A stretch of DNA of 64,000 nt from Solirubrobacterales bacterium (GTDB lineage: Bacteria > Actinomycetota > Thermoleophilia > Solirubrobacterales > Solirubrobacteraceae), in NCBI GenBank assembly GCA_027315115.1, contig DAHUYQ010000024.1:170584-234583 (forward strand), read 5' to 3'. This document shows, piece after piece, positions 7,926 through 17,042 of the stretch. The notes under the pieces are model-generated. The model worked only from the letters and a program-made list of their open reading frames with translations, was not told the origin of the DNA and did no database searches. The translations under genes were made by a program, and so were the position numbers. The stretch's first letter is position 1. Every line of letters starts with the position of its first letter.

Positions 7926-8130
7926 AGCCGGCGCCCGGGGCGTCGCCGGCGGCGCCCGTGACCCGCGCTCCCGCGGCCGGTTTCGGCCTGTCTGAGCGGA
8001 AACACCGCTTGACTTGCAGTCGGATGCATTTGTTTCCAGACGCGGCTTGCCGGCGCCGCCGTCGAGGCCCGTCGGGCTCGGCCGCCGACGCGCGTCGGGC
8101 GGAGCGCCGGCGCGCTTCCGACGGGACGCT

Positions 8131-9363
8131 TCAGCGCGCCTGCGCGCTCACGTGCGGCGCCAGCTCGCTGCGCGCGATGCTCATCTTGTGCACCTCGTCG
8201 GGGCCGTCGGCCAGGCGCAGCGTGCGCAGGTGCGCGTAGGCCCAGGCCAGCCCGAAGTCCTCGGAGACCCCGCCGCCGCCGTGCACCTGGATCGCGCGGT
8301 CGATCACCTTCAGCGCGACGTTCGGCGCCGCGACCTTGATGGCCGATATCTCCATCCGCGCCTGCCGGTTGCCGACCGTGTCCATCAGCCAGGCCGCCTT
8401 CAACGTCAGCAGGCGCGCCATCTCGATTTCCACGCGCGACTCGGCGATCCAGTCCTGGATGTTGGCGCGCGAGGCCAGCGGCGCGCCGAAGGTCACGCGC
8501 GAGGCGGCGCGCGCGCACATCGCCTCCAGGGCGCGCTCGGCGGCGCCGATCGAGCGCATGCAGTGGTGGATGCGGCCGGGGCCAAGCCTTGCCTGGGCGA
8601 TCATGAACCCGTCGCCCTCGCCGGCGATCAGGTTGGCGGCCGGCACGCGCACGTTCTCGAACAGGATTTCGGCGTGGCCCTCGTGGTCGAGGTAGCCGAA
8701 GACGGGCAGGTTGCGCAGCACGCTCACGCCCGGGGTGTCCAGCGGCACGAGAATCATGCTCTGCTGCCTGTGGCGCGGTTGACCGGATCCCCCGACCCCA
8801 CCCCCGGTCTTGCCCATCACGATCATCACCCGGCAGTGCGGGTGATAGGTGCCCGAGATCCACCACTTGCGCCCGTTCAGGACGTAATGCTCGCCGTCCC
8901 GCTCGATCGAGAGGCTGACGTTGGTCGCGTCGGAGCTCGCGACCTCCGGCTCGGTCATGGCGAAGGCCGAGCGGATCTCGCCCGCCAGCAGCGGCGCAAG
9001 CCAGCGCTCGCGCTGCTCCGGGGTGGCGAAGAGGTGCAGCACCTCCATGTTTCCGGTGTCCGGCGCCGAGCAGTTGCACGCCTCGGATGCGATCGGCGAG
9101 CGGCCGAGGATCTCCGCGAGCGGCGCGTACTCGGCGTTGGAGAGCCCGGCGCCGTCCTTCTCGTCGGGCAGGAACATGTTCCAGAGCCCGAGCGAGCGCG
9201 CCTGCTCCTTGAGCTGCTCCATGATCTGCGGCTGATGATGGGGGTCCCCGGACTCGCGCAGCTCGCGCGCGTAGGTCTCCTCCGCGGGCACCACGTGCTC
9301 CTCCATGAAGGTGCTCAGGCGCCCCATGAATTCCCTGCAGCGCTCGCTGTGCTGGAAGTCCAT
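8131..9363 (-). CDS. Acyl-CoA dehydrogenase
   Basis: A 410-residue FAD-dependent acyl-CoA dehydrogenase, introducing the alpha-beta double bond in fatty acyl-CoAs. Family signatures include [15 protein letters not shown] (about 127-141), GRKWWISG, the FAD-binding RVTFGAPL segment and a C-terminal [23 protein letters not shown]. Length fits the longer, cytosolic ACAD10/11-like members. The start at 9363 was chosen because GGAGAGG lies just upstream. A longer reading adds a Pro/Arg-rich segment that is out of family. It is divergent from the PurM-like gene. Confidence 0.92.
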   Translation of the reverse strand: MDFQHSERCREFMGRLSTFMEEHVVPAEETYARELRESGDPHHQPQIMEQLKEQARSLGLWNMFLPDEKDGAGLSNAEYAPLAEILGRSPIASEACNCSAPDTGNMEVLHLFATPEQRERWLAPLLAGEIRSAFAMTEPEVASSDATNVSLSIERDGEHYVLNGRKWWISGTYHPHCRVMIVMGKTGGGVGGSGQPRHRQQSMILVPLDTPGVSVLRNLPVFGYLDHEGHAEILFENVRVPAANLIAGEGDGFMIAQARLGPGRIHHCMRSIGAAERALEAMCARAASRVTFGAPLASRANIQDWIAESRVEIEMARLLTLKAAWLMDTVGNRQARMEISAIKVAAPNVALKVIDRAIQVHGGGGVSEDFGLAWAYAHLRTLRLADGPDEVHKMSIARSELAPHVSAQAR

Positions 9364-9409
9364 CGCCTCTCCTCTCGCTCTTTGCAGGCCGCTTCGGCCA
9401 CGAGGAGGA

Positions 9410-9415
9410 TAGGCT
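9410..9415 (+). promoter_or_regulatory. -10 element TAGGCT for a leaderless start
   Basis: TAGGCT ends 9 nt before the GTG at 9425. No Shine-Dalgarno sequence precedes that GTG, which fits leaderless transcription. Confidence 0.4.
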
Positions 9416-9424
9416 GCCCCGCAG

Positions 9425-10540
9425 GTGAGCGACGGCCAGGGCAAAGCAAGCAGCTACCGCGACGCGGGCGTCGACTACGAGGCGCTGGACGCAGGCAAGC
9501 GCAGCGCAGTCGCGAGCGCGCTTGCGACCTCCGCGCTGCTGAGCGCGCGCGGCGGCCGTGCGGTCGACGCCTCCCGCGGGGAGCCCGCGTTCGTGTTCGA
9601 GCACGGGGGGCAGAGTCTCGCTTTCGTGGTCGAGGGCCTTGGCACCAAGTCGGTGATCGCCAGGCAGGTCGAAGAACAGCTCGGCGTGGACCGGTTTGCC
9701 GACGTCGCCTACGACACCGTCGCGGCGATCGTCAACGACCTCTGCTGCGTGGGGGCGCTGCCGCTGGTGTGCGCCGCCTACTTCGCCACGGGCGCCTCGG
9801 AGTGGTACGGACAGGGCACGCGGGGCGCCTCGCTGCTGCGCGGATGGCAGCAGGCCTGCGAGGCCGCCGGCTGCACGTGGGGCGGGGGAGAGTCCCCCTC
9901 GCTGCCGGGCCTGCTGGCCGAGCCCGACATCGAGCTCGCCGGCTCGGCGGTGGGCGCGGTCCCCGAGGGCTGCTCGCCGATCCTCGGCGCCGATCTTGCG
10001 CCCGGCGACGAGATCGTCCTGGTCGCCTCCAGCGGCCTGCACGCAAACGGCGCATCGCTCGCGCGCCTGATCGCGAGCAGGGCGCCGGACGGCTATGCGA
10101 CAAAGCTGCCCAGCGGCGCGAGCTTCGGGGAGGCGTTGCTTGCGCCGTCGATCATCTACGTCCCGCTGGTGCAGGCGCTGCTGCGGGAGCATGTGCCCGT
10201 GGTCTACCTCAGCCACATCACCGGCCACGGCCTGCTGAAGCTGATGCGGCCGCCGGCGCAGCTTCGCTACAGGGTCAGCGAGCTGCCGCCGGTGCCGGAG
10301 GTGCTCTCCTTCCTGGTGCAGCAAGCTGGCCTGGACGCCGAGGCGGCGCACTCCACGTTCAACATGGGCGCGGGCTTCGCGGTCTACTGCCGGCCGGGCG
10401 CGGGAGAGCGGGTGGTCGCTCTGGCGCGCGAGCTGGGTCTCGACGCGCTGCTTGCGGGCAGCGTCGAGGAGGGAGCGCGAGAAGTCGTGCTCGAGACGGT
10501 CGGAGTGCGGTATGGCAGCGAGCGTTTGGAGCTCGGATAA
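9425..10540 (+). CDS. Divergent PurM-like (AIR synthase superfamily) protein
   Basis: A 371-residue member of the PurM/AIR synthase ATP-binding fold. The opening [17 protein letters not shown] is the classic PurM N-terminus, and [24 protein letters not shown] and [13 protein letters not shown] map onto the PurM core. The motifs are altered: where PurM has DGVGTK this protein has EGLGTK, and the usual GGETAEMPG is GGESPSLPG. No other purine gene is nearby. It may be the cell's only PurM with drifted motifs, or a paralogue with another substrate. The start is GTG. Confidence 0.75.
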   Translation: MSDGQGKASSYRDAGVDYEALDAGKRSAVASALATSALLSARGGRAVDASRGEPAFVFEHGGQSLAFVVEGLGTKSVIARQVEEQLGVDRFADVAYDTVAAIVNDLCCVGALPLVCAAYFATGASEWYGQGTRGASLLRGWQQACEAAGCTWGGGESPSLPGLLAEPDIELAGSAVGAVPEGCSPILGADLAPGDEIVLVASSGLHANGASLARLIASRAPDGYATKLPSGASFGEALLAPSIIYVPLVQALLREHVPVVYLSHITGHGLLKLMRPPAQLRYRVSELPPVPEVLSFLVQQAGLDAEAAHSTFNMGAGFAVYCRPGAGERVVALARELGLDALLAGSVEEGAREVVLETVGVRYGSERLELG

Positions 10541-10601
10541 GACCATGGCAGCTAGGTCTTAGCCTCGACTTCAGGGTTAGGCTTGACGCGGAATGCGACC
10601 A

Positions 10602-10679
10602 CGTGATCCCGCTTCGCATGCAGGATCACGCGATCATCGCCCCGGGGCGCGATGGAGTCGCAGGCATTTTGTCGCGCCC
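10602..10679 (+). terminator. Two successive stem-loops after the PurM-like gene
   Basis: The first pairs CGTGATCC (10602-10609) with GGATCACG (10623-10630), loop 13 nt. The second pairs GGGCGCGA (10645-10652) with TCGCGCCC (10672-10679), loop 19 nt, followed by ACGCATAAAAACG. They fill most of the 351-bp gap before the secreted-protein gene and could end the PurM transcript. Confidence 0.45.
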
Positions 10680-10745
10680 GACGCATAAAAACGCCCCGTG
10701 GCGGTAAGTTCTAGCCTCGAACCTTCTCGCACGGATGGCTTGAAC

Positions 10746-10774
10746 TTGAACGCAACCGGCCGTAGAGGTATGGT
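10746..10774 (+). promoter_or_regulatory. Vegetative-type promoter of the first secreted-protein gene
   Basis: TTGAAC (10746-10751), a 17-nt spacer and TATGGT (10769-10774). Transcription would start near 10781, leaving a leader of about 110 nt before the ATG at 10892. That leader carries a small hairpin, CCATG/CATGG. Confidence 0.6.
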
Positions 10775-10891
10775 TCCAAGTGGTTCTCCATGTCGAATGG
10801 CATGGAGGTCTCGATGTCGCCGGGCCGTCATGGTCTCGGAGCTACCCGGATCGAGGCGGATCTGCAAAACAGACCAGAGGAGAGAGACGAC

Positions 10892-11728
10892 ATGATGCGA
10901 AGGGCATCCATATGTCTGGCGCTGCTTGGCGCAGCGGTCCTTGGGCTCCCGGCGGCTGCGTCGGCCGTACCCACGGTGACCTTCAAAGCCAAGGTGGTGC
11001 CGGTTCCCAAGAACCTGAAAGCGAAGAAAGGGCCGAGCTGGCCCGGGACGGGCAACCTGCTTGGCAAGCCCGCCGCCGTCGAAGGGACGTTCACGATCAA
11101 AGGCACCGAATACCCGGCAGCCAGCGAAGGCTGGACGGCGGGCACGCTGCTGAACGTCGGCCCGCCGCCGCTGCGGCGCGTGGAGGTCTACCTGCCCAAA
11201 GGCACGAAGATCAACGCCAAACCCTTCAAGACGTGCCCGCAGAGCAAATTCGAAAACCACCTCGAACCGCCCTGCCCCAAGGGCTCTGAAGCGAGCCCGC
11301 CCGGCGAAGCCGGCGGCAAGGTGTTCTTCGGCGAATCCGAGGTGCAGGAGAAAGTGCTCGTGCAGGCGTACTTCACGAGCCGCGGGCTGACCTTCTGGAT
11401 CGAAGGCAAGAGCCCGGCTTCGATCGAACAGTACGCGACCGGCGGCATCAAGGGCGCATCCGGCCCGTTCAGCAAGAAGCTCGAATCCAACGTCCCGCTG
11501 ATCAGCACCGTCACAGGCGCGCCGTACGCGATGGCCGAACAGATCAAAGTGACGGTCGGCGCCGTCATGAAGAAGGGCAGCAAACTCATTTCTTATGGCA
11601 CCGTGCCGACCACCTGTCCGAAGGGTGGCTTCCCCGTCAGAGCCGAACTGTGGTTTGGCGGCGGCGAATCCGAATCCGGCTGGCAGAAGGTGGTCAAGAC
11701 GTCCAAGACGCCGTGCCCGAAGAAATAG
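10892..11728 (+). CDS. Secreted protein of unknown function (mce-flanking copy 1)
   Basis: A 278-residue exported protein with a signal peptide (MMRRASICLALLGAAVLGLP, cleavage near AAASA-VP). The mature part has repeated Cys-Pro-Lys motifs (CPQSKF, PPCPKGSEASPPGEA, CPKGGF, PCPKK) and FGESEVQEKV. It is a clear paralogue of the protein at 23991-24833, at the other end of the mce cluster, with about 60-70% identity by eye. GAGGAGAG precedes the ATG pair; the paralogue has the same double-Met start, which supports it. A longer upstream reading lacks a signal peptide. No known domain recognised. Confidence 0.8.
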   Translation: MMRRASICLALLGAAVLGLPAAASAVPTVTFKAKVVPVPKNLKAKKGPSWPGTGNLLGKPAAVEGTFTIKGTEYPAASEGWTAGTLLNVGPPPLRRVEVYLPKGTKINAKPFKTCPQSKFENHLEPPCPKGSEASPPGEAGGKVFFGESEVQEKVLVQAYFTSRGLTFWIEGKSPASIEQYATGGIKGASGPFSKKLESNVPLISTVTGAPYAMAEQIKVTVGAVMKKGSKLISYGTVPTTCPKGGFPVRAELWFGGGESESGWQKVVKTSKTPCPKK

Positions 11729-11750
11729 GCCAGAGCAGGATGTAGCTGTG

Positions 11751-11827
11751 CGCGCGGCTCGCTACGAGGGCGGGCCGCGCGTAAAGCAGCGACGGCGCGG
11801 GGGCGGCTCCCTTGGACGGGACCGCCC
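11751..11827 (+). terminator. Two hairpins between the secreted-protein gene and mceA
   Basis: CGCGCGGC (11751-11758) pairs with GCCGCGCG (11774-11781). Then GGGCGG-C-TCCC (11801-11811) pairs with GGGA-CCGCCC (11818-11827) around a 6-nt loop. Either could partially terminate upstream transcription. TACGCT at 11830-11835 could be a -10 for mceA. Confidence 0.4.
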
Positions 11828-11860
11828 TCTACGCTGCCGGGGATCGAGGAAGGGAACGGG

Positions 11861-13402
11861 GTGAAGAAGACCGCTAGGTGGAGGAGAGGAGCGACGGGGT
11901 TCGTCGCGGTCGCGTCAGGCGTGGCCGCGATCGTTGTCGTGATCCTGCTCAGCGCCGCCGGCGGCGGGGGCGGCTCCTACACGGTCCGCGCGATCTTCGA
12001 CGACGCCAACAACGTCACCGAAGGCGAGGAAGTCAAGGCCGAAGGGGCCAAAATCGGCAAAGTCGGCGAAGTCTTCCCCACGCCGAACGGCAAGGCGGCG
12101 GTCCAGCTCAACATCGAAAACCCCGGCTTCCAGGACTTCCGCCAGGACGCCTCCTGCACGATCCTGCCCCAGTCGCTGCTGGGCGAGCAGTACGTCGACT
12201 GCAGGCCCACCCAGCCGCATCCCGAAGGCGTCGCGCTGCCGCCGGCGCTCAAGCGCATACCGGCCGGCCAGGAAGGCGAAGGCGAAGTGCTGCTGCCGCT
12301 CGGCAACACCTCCAGCCCCGTAGGCGTCGACCAGCTTCAGAACATCACGCGCCTGCCGCAGTCGCAGGGGCTGAGGATCATCCTCAACGAACTCGGCGTC
12401 ACCTTCGCCGGTCGTGGCGACGAACTGCACGAAGTGATCCAGAGGGCAGACCCCGGCCTGCGCGAACTCAACGAAGTGCTGCACATCCTCGCCCAGCAGA
12501 ACCAGGTGCTTGCGAACCTCGCTGTGGAAGGCGACCGGGCGCTGGCGCCGGTCACCGCCAACCGCGAGCATCTCGCAGGCTTCATCGAACACAGCAGTGC
12601 GGTCGCTCAGGCAACCGCGAGGCACCTGCCCGAGCTCGAAAAGGACCTCGCCCGCCTGCCCGGCTTCCTCAAGCAGCTCAGCCCCGCCACCGAACGCGTG
12701 CAGCATTTCGCGGAACAGACGACCCCGACCTTCGAAGACCTCGGCCAGGCGGCTCCCTCGGTCGACCAGCTCTTCGAAAACCTCACGCCGTTCTCGAAAG
12801 CCACCGATCGCTACCTCACAAGCCTCGGAAAGACGAGCAAGGTCACGGGGCCGGCACTCAAGGGCACCACGAAGCTGCTCGACCAGCTCGAACCGCTCGG
12901 CGCATCGGCGGAACCGTTCTCCAAGAGCCTCGCGACGCTGCTGACGAAGTTCAAGAACACCGGCGGCATCGAGCGCCTGATGGACTTCATCTTCCTGGGC
13001 GCAGGCTCCACAAACGGGTATGACGCGCTGGGGCACTTCCTGCGGGCGGAAGTTGTGGCCGATCCCTGTGTGAACTACAAAATCGCGGTCCATCCAGGCG
13101 AAACATGCAGCGCCAATTTCACGAAGTCCGAAGAAGAAGGCAAAGCCACAAAGGCCAGCGTCGCAAGCGCACGGGCCGACGAAAGCACGGTCATGGCTCG
13201 CACGCTGGCCGTGATCGAAGGCAAGACCGCCGCACAGGCCATCGCCGAGTACCCGGGCAGCGAAGGGCTCGCGAGCTCCACTGCGAACGTGGGCTCGACG
13301 CGGCCGGCCGACGGCAGCTCGGGGCACACCACGTACTACAAGCCGGGCGCCGAAACCACCGGGGTCAGCGAACGGCTCCTCGAATACCTGCTGGGAAGCT
13401 GA
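11861..13402 (+). CDS. Mce/MlaD-family protein, first of six (MceA position)
   Basis: A 513-residue substrate-channel protein of an Mce lipid-transport system. An N-terminal membrane anchor (about 12-33) precedes the MlaD/MCE beta-barrel domain (about 38-115, with GAKIGKVGEV and LLGEQYVDC). A long alpha-helical domain follows (about 180-390), rich in heptad-like spacing, as expected for the tube formed by Mce hexamers. A tail of about 110 residues rich in Ala/Ser/Thr ends the protein. The start is GTG with GAGGAAGGGAA upstream. Glutamate is mostly GAA. The stop overlaps the next ATG (ATGA). Confidence 0.9.
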   Translation: MKKTARWRRGATGFVAVASGVAAIVVVILLSAAGGGGGSYTVRAIFDDANNVTEGEEVKAEGAKIGKVGEVFPTPNGKAAVQLNIENPGFQDFRQDASCTILPQSLLGEQYVDCRPTQPHPEGVALPPALKRIPAGQEGEGEVLLPLGNTSSPVGVDQLQNITRLPQSQGLRIILNELGVTFAGRGDELHEVIQRADPGLRELNEVLHILAQQNQVLANLAVEGDRALAPVTANREHLAGFIEHSSAVAQATARHLPELEKDLARLPGFLKQLSPATERVQHFAEQTTPTFEDLGQAAPSVDQLFENLTPFSKATDRYLTSLGKTSKVTGPALKGTTKLLDQLEPLGASAEPFSKSLATLLTKFKNTGGIERLMDFIFLGAGSTNGYDALGHFLRAEVVADPCVNYKIAVHPGETCSANFTKSEEEGKATKASVASARADESTVMARTLAVIEGKTAAQAIAEYPGSEGLASSTANVGSTRPADGSSGHTTYYKPGAETTGVSERLLEYLLGS

Positions 13403-15636
13403 TGCGCCGCCGAGCATTCACAAGCCGCATGATCGCAGGCGCAGTCGGAGCGCTCGCGCTGTGCATCCCGGCGGTCGCGCTGGCCGACGGCAGCGCAACC
13501 GTGAGCGAATCCACGACGTCCAGCACCCTCACGGCTGGCACGACGACGTCGACCTCGGACGCTGAAGAATCGGTATCGACGACCACCTCGGAATCGAGCA
13601 GCACGCTGACGCAGAGCACGTCGAGCGCGGTCTCCACGAGCGCGGCGCCGGAAGTGCAGGCGCAGGCGCCCCAGCGGCAGACCACCGCTTCGCATGCCTC
13701 CAGCACGCAGACCAACTCCGCCAGCGGCGGCCCGGCCCGGCATGGCACGAGGACGTCAGGCTCCAGAGGTGGATCCAATACCGCCTTGCCCCCAGGCATA
13801 GCCGGGAGGAACGGCGCGGCGCCGCTGCCGTTCTCGCTGCGCACCCCGATCTCCGGGCTGCCGAGCCTCTTCCTCGAATCCTACGACGTGCCGCCCTTCT
13901 TGCTGCCGATCTACCAGGCCGCAGGGATCGCCTACGGCGTTCCCTGGCAGGTGCTGGCGGCGATCAACGAAGTCGAGACCGACTACGGTCGCGACCTCAA
14001 CGTCTCCAGCGCCGGCGCCGAGGGGTGGATGCAGTTCCTGCCCTCGGAGTGGCGTCAGTGGGGCGTGGACACCACGAGCACCGGTTACATGGACCCGTAC
14101 AACCCGGCCGACGCGATCTTCGCCGCCGCTCGCTATCTGAGCGCCGCCGGCGGCGCCGCCCACATCCGTACCGCCGTCTACGCCTACAACCACTCTCAGG
14201 CCTACGTCGAATCGGTGATGCTCCGGGCTCAGCTCCTCGGCGGCATGCCACCGGAAATGCTGGGCGCCGTCACGGACCTGGCCGAAGCACGCTTCCCGGT
14301 GCATGCGGCCGCGCACTTCGCCGACGCATACGAGAAGGGGCCCGGAGGGAAGACTCTGGTCGGCACCACGATCTACAGCGAACCCGGGGCGCCCGTGATC
14401 GCGGTGAAGGACGGCACCGTCGTTGCGATCGGAAGCTCGCCGTCGCTGGGGCTGCACATATCGCTGCGCGACGCCAACGGCGACGTGTTCACATACGCCG
14501 ACCTCGGCGAAGTCGCCTCGCTCTATCCGGTGCTCGCGCCCCGCGCGCACCCGAGTCGCCTCGCCCGCGCAGCCGCCCGCAAGCCGGCGTCCGTCCCAAG
14601 CCAGCCCGCCACCGCGGGCGTGCAGCCACATGCGCCACTGAGCATGGCCGCGGTCCGCTCTGGCTTCACGTTCGGCGTCACCGAAGAGCTTGGCCAGCCC
14701 TCAAGTGCAGCGGTCCCGAAGCATTCCGTCAGGCCGCTCGCCACGCGGCGTCGCCAGCGCCCTACCTCGTTCCTCGAAGGCCCTGAGCGCGTCTACCTGC
14801 GAACCCTGCGCCCAGGCGTGACGGTGATCGCCGGCACGGTACTCGGGCATCTCGCCGGCACGCCCGAACCGCACATCCTCTTCCAGGTGCGACCCAGCGG
14901 CAGCCAGTCGCCATTGATCGACCCCAAGCCGCTGCTGGATAGCTGGGTCGCGCTGGAAAGCACCGGCGTCTACGCCGCAAAGGGAGAGAGCCCCTTCCTG
15001 TCGGTCTCGCCTTCCGCCGGACAGGCGCTGTTCGAGTCCAGAGGCGAGTTGCAGCAGCAGGTGCTCCGCAACGAGAGCATCGCGATGGCCTCATGCGAGC
15101 GCCACGAAGTCGAGGCAGGCCGCATCGACAGGCGGGTGCTGGCCACGCTCGAGCTGCTCTCCGTCTCGGGCCTGCGACCGACAGTGGGGGGGCTCAGGTG
15201 CGACGTGCCCAGCGGCGCCCGCCGGGAACTGAGCGGCTACCGCAAGGGCGACGCCTTCGACGTGACCGCCGTCAACGGGACGATGATCGCCGGCCACGCG
15301 GCGCCTGGCGCGGTGGCCGATCTGCTGGAGCGCAAGTTGCTCGACCTGCAGGGCACGATGAAGCCGCAGCAAATCGCCGGGCCTGTCACCTATCTCGGTG
15401 CGCGCGACGCCGTGTCGCTGCCTGTCAGCCAGGATCTCGTGCATGTTGCCTTTGCGCCTGCCTCCACAGTCAGGCAGGACAACGCCAAGATCACGCGCGC
15501 CGCCACTCCGCTTGCCGGCAGCGAGTGGACGGCGCTCGACGAACGTCTCGCCGAGATCCCTGACCCCGGCGTCGCTCAGAGCACGTCCTCAGCCGCGGTT
15601 CCGGACCCCGCCGGTATGCAGGAAGGAGCCGGGTAG
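13402..15636 (+). CDS. Lytic transglycosylase-like protein with degenerate M23 domain, inside the mce operon
   Basis: A 744-residue exported protein. A signal peptide (about 1-29) leads to a Ser/Thr-rich linker (to about 125), then an MltB/SLT-type transglycosylase domain with INEVETDYGRD (likely catalytic E192), GAEGWMQFLPSEW and YAYNHSQAYV. An M23/LytM-like fold follows (about 320-370; APVIAVKDGTVVAIGSS), but the zinc-ligand positions are changed: the usual HxGxD reads GTT and the usual YaHL reads YADL. It is therefore probably non-catalytic. The C-terminal region (about 570-690) is unassigned. The ATG overlaps mceA by ATGA, so it belongs to the operon; it may open peptidoglycan for the Mce tube. 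Confidence 0.8.
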   Translation: MRRRAFTSRMIAGAVGALALCIPAVALADGSATVSESTTSSTLTAGTTTSTSDAEESVSTTTSESSSTLTQSTSSAVSTSAAPEVQAQAPQRQTTASHASSTQTNSASGGPARHGTRTSGSRGGSNTALPPGIAGRNGAAPLPFSLRTPISGLPSLFLESYDVPPFLLPIYQAAGIAYGVPWQVLAAINEVETDYGRDLNVSSAGAEGWMQFLPSEWRQWGVDTTSTGYMDPYNPADAIFAAARYLSAAGGAAHIRTAVYAYNHSQAYVESVMLRAQLLGGMPPEMLGAVTDLAEARFPVHAAAHFADAYEKGPGGKTLVGTTIYSEPGAPVIAVKDGTVVAIGSSPSLGLHISLRDANGDVFTYADLGEVASLYPVLAPRAHPSRLARAAARKPASVPSQPATAGVQPHAPLSMAAVRSGFTFGVTEELGQPSSAAVPKHSVRPLATRRRQRPTSFLEGPERVYLRTLRPGVTVIAGTVLGHLAGTPEPHILFQVRPSGSQSPLIDPKPLLDSWVALESTGVYAAKGESPFLSVSPSAGQALFESRGELQQQVLRNESIAMASCERHEVEAGRIDRRVLATLELLSVSGLRPTVGGLRCDVPSGARRELSGYRKGDAFDVTAVNGTMIAGHAAPGAVADLLERKLLDLQGTMKPQQIAGPVTYLGARDAVSLPVSQDLVHVAFAPASTVRQDNAKITRAATPLAGSEWTALDERLAEIPDPGVAQSTSSAAVPDPAGMQEGAG

Positions 15637-15638
15637 CC

Positions 15639-17042
15639 ATGGCTACAGTCAGCCGTCCTCCTCAGCCACCCGCCGGCGCCTCCGGCGGCAACGGTGGCGC
15701 ACCCAACCGCAACCCCGTCTTCACGTGGCCGCGAGTGCTCGCGGTCGGCGGGCTGGCGCTGGTCGCGCTGGTCATCCTCTACCTGCTGCTATCCGGCACC
15801 AGCAGCGCCCGTTACCAGCTTCTCTTCAAGAACGCCGGCCTGCTCGTGCGCGGCGACCAGGTTCAGGTGGGGGGCGTGCCGGTCGGCAGCGTCAAGGACA
15901 TCGAGCTCACCTCCAACTACGACGCACGCGTCACGATCGAAGTCGAATCCGCGCTGCTGCCGCTGCATCAGGGCACGACCGCGCAGATCAGGGTGCCCGA
16001 CCTCACCAGCGTGGCGGGCCGCTACATCTTGCTCTCGCCCGGCCCCAACAACACGCCGGCCCTGCCCTCCGGCTCCTCCCTTCCAACGACCGCCACCGAA
16101 TCGCCGGTGGATCTCGACCAGCTCTTCAACACGCTCAACCCGCGCACGCGCAAGGGCCTGCAGGAGTTCGTCGAAGGCACGGCCACCCAGTACCAGGGTG
16201 TCGGCAAGGAGATCAACGCGGCGACTCCCTACTTCAGCCCCGCACTGCGCGCCACCAGCCACGTCTTCAACGAGATCACGCGCGAAGAACCGGTCCTCAC
16301 CGCGACGCTGGTCGACGGGGCCAAGACGCTCGAAACGCTCGGCAACCACGGCTCGCAACTGAGCAGCCTGATCCGCAACGCCGACACCACCTTCGGCGCC
16401 GTCGCCTCGCAGGCCTCCAGTCTCGAATCGGGTCTCAAGGCGCTGCCCGGCGCGCTGCACGAAGGCAACAAGGCGCTCAACGGCCTGCCCGCCACCGTAA
16501 CGGCGCTGCGCAGGCTCGTGGACGCATCCAAGCCCAACTTCAAGGAACTTGCGCCCTTCCTGGCGCAGCTCGAGGCTCTGTTCAAGGCGGGCACGCCGGT
16601 CTCCTCCGAGCTGGCCAGCGCCTTCTCCAAGCCCGGCCCAAACAACGACTTCACCGACTTCGTGCGCGATGTCCCCAGCCTTTACAAGTCTCTGCAGACG
16701 GCCTCGCCGGACAGCGTGAAGGCGCTCGACCAGTCGGTGCCGATCACCAACTTCTTCGGCCCTTACTCGCCTGATCTGATCGGCCTGTTCAGGACCTTCG
16801 GCCTGACGACCGGCTACCGGGACGCGAACGGTCAGTACGCGCGCTTCAGCCCCGATTTCGCCGCCTTCGCGGCCAACGGCGACAAACTCACCCCCGTCAC
16901 CTCCCCGCAGCAGGGTCTCGAAGACCTCAAGACCAAACAGCTTCGGCGCTGCCCGGGTGGCGCCACCCAGCCCGCCGAAGACGGCTCCTCGCCGTTCACC
17001 GACGAAGGCCTGCTCGGCTGCGAACCATCGGAGGTGCCATGA
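15639..17042 (+). CDS. Mce/MlaD-family protein (second)
   Basis: A 467-residue Mce protein. It opens with a Pro/Gly-rich cytoplasmic segment, then a membrane helix (about 33-49), the MCE domain (about 55-135; VQVGGVPVGSVKDI and DLTSVAGRYILLSPG) and a helical domain to about 360. It begins 2 nt after the transglycosylase-like gene and overlaps the next Mce gene by ATGA. This places it in one polycistronic mRNA with the other five. No lipobox. Confidence 0.9.
   Translation: MATVSRPPQPPAGASGGNGGAPNRNPVFTWPRVLAVGGLALVALVILYLLLSGTSSARYQLLFKNAGLLVRGDQVQVGGVPVGSVKDIELTSNYDARVTIEVESALLPLHQGTTAQIRVPDLTSVAGRYILLSPGPNNTPALPSGSSLPTTATESPVDLDQLFNTLNPRTRKGLQEFVEGTATQYQGVGKEINAATPYFSPALRATSHVFNEITREEPVLTATLVDGAKTLETLGNHGSQLSSLIRNADTTFGAVASQASSLESGLKALPGALHEGNKALNGLPATVTALRRLVDASKPNFKELAPFLAQLEALFKAGTPVSSELASAFSKPGPNNDFTDFVRDVPSLYKSLQTASPDSVKALDQSVPITNFFGPYSPDLIGLFRTFGLTTGYRDANGQYARFSPDFAAFAANGDKLTPVTSPQQGLEDLKTKQLRRCPGGATQPAEDGSSPFTDEGLLGCEPSEVP

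Noticed and set aside
7922..10707. Very long overlapping frames on both strands (874 and 897 codons) over the acyl-CoA dehydrogenase and PurM-like genes
   Set aside because: They are shadows caused by high GC content; the real genes have clear family motifs in other frames.
13105..13401. Upstream extension of the transglycosylase-like gene
   Set aside because: The extension overlaps mceA by 300 bp and lacks a signal peptide; ATG 13402 has both a signal peptide and an ATGA overlap.
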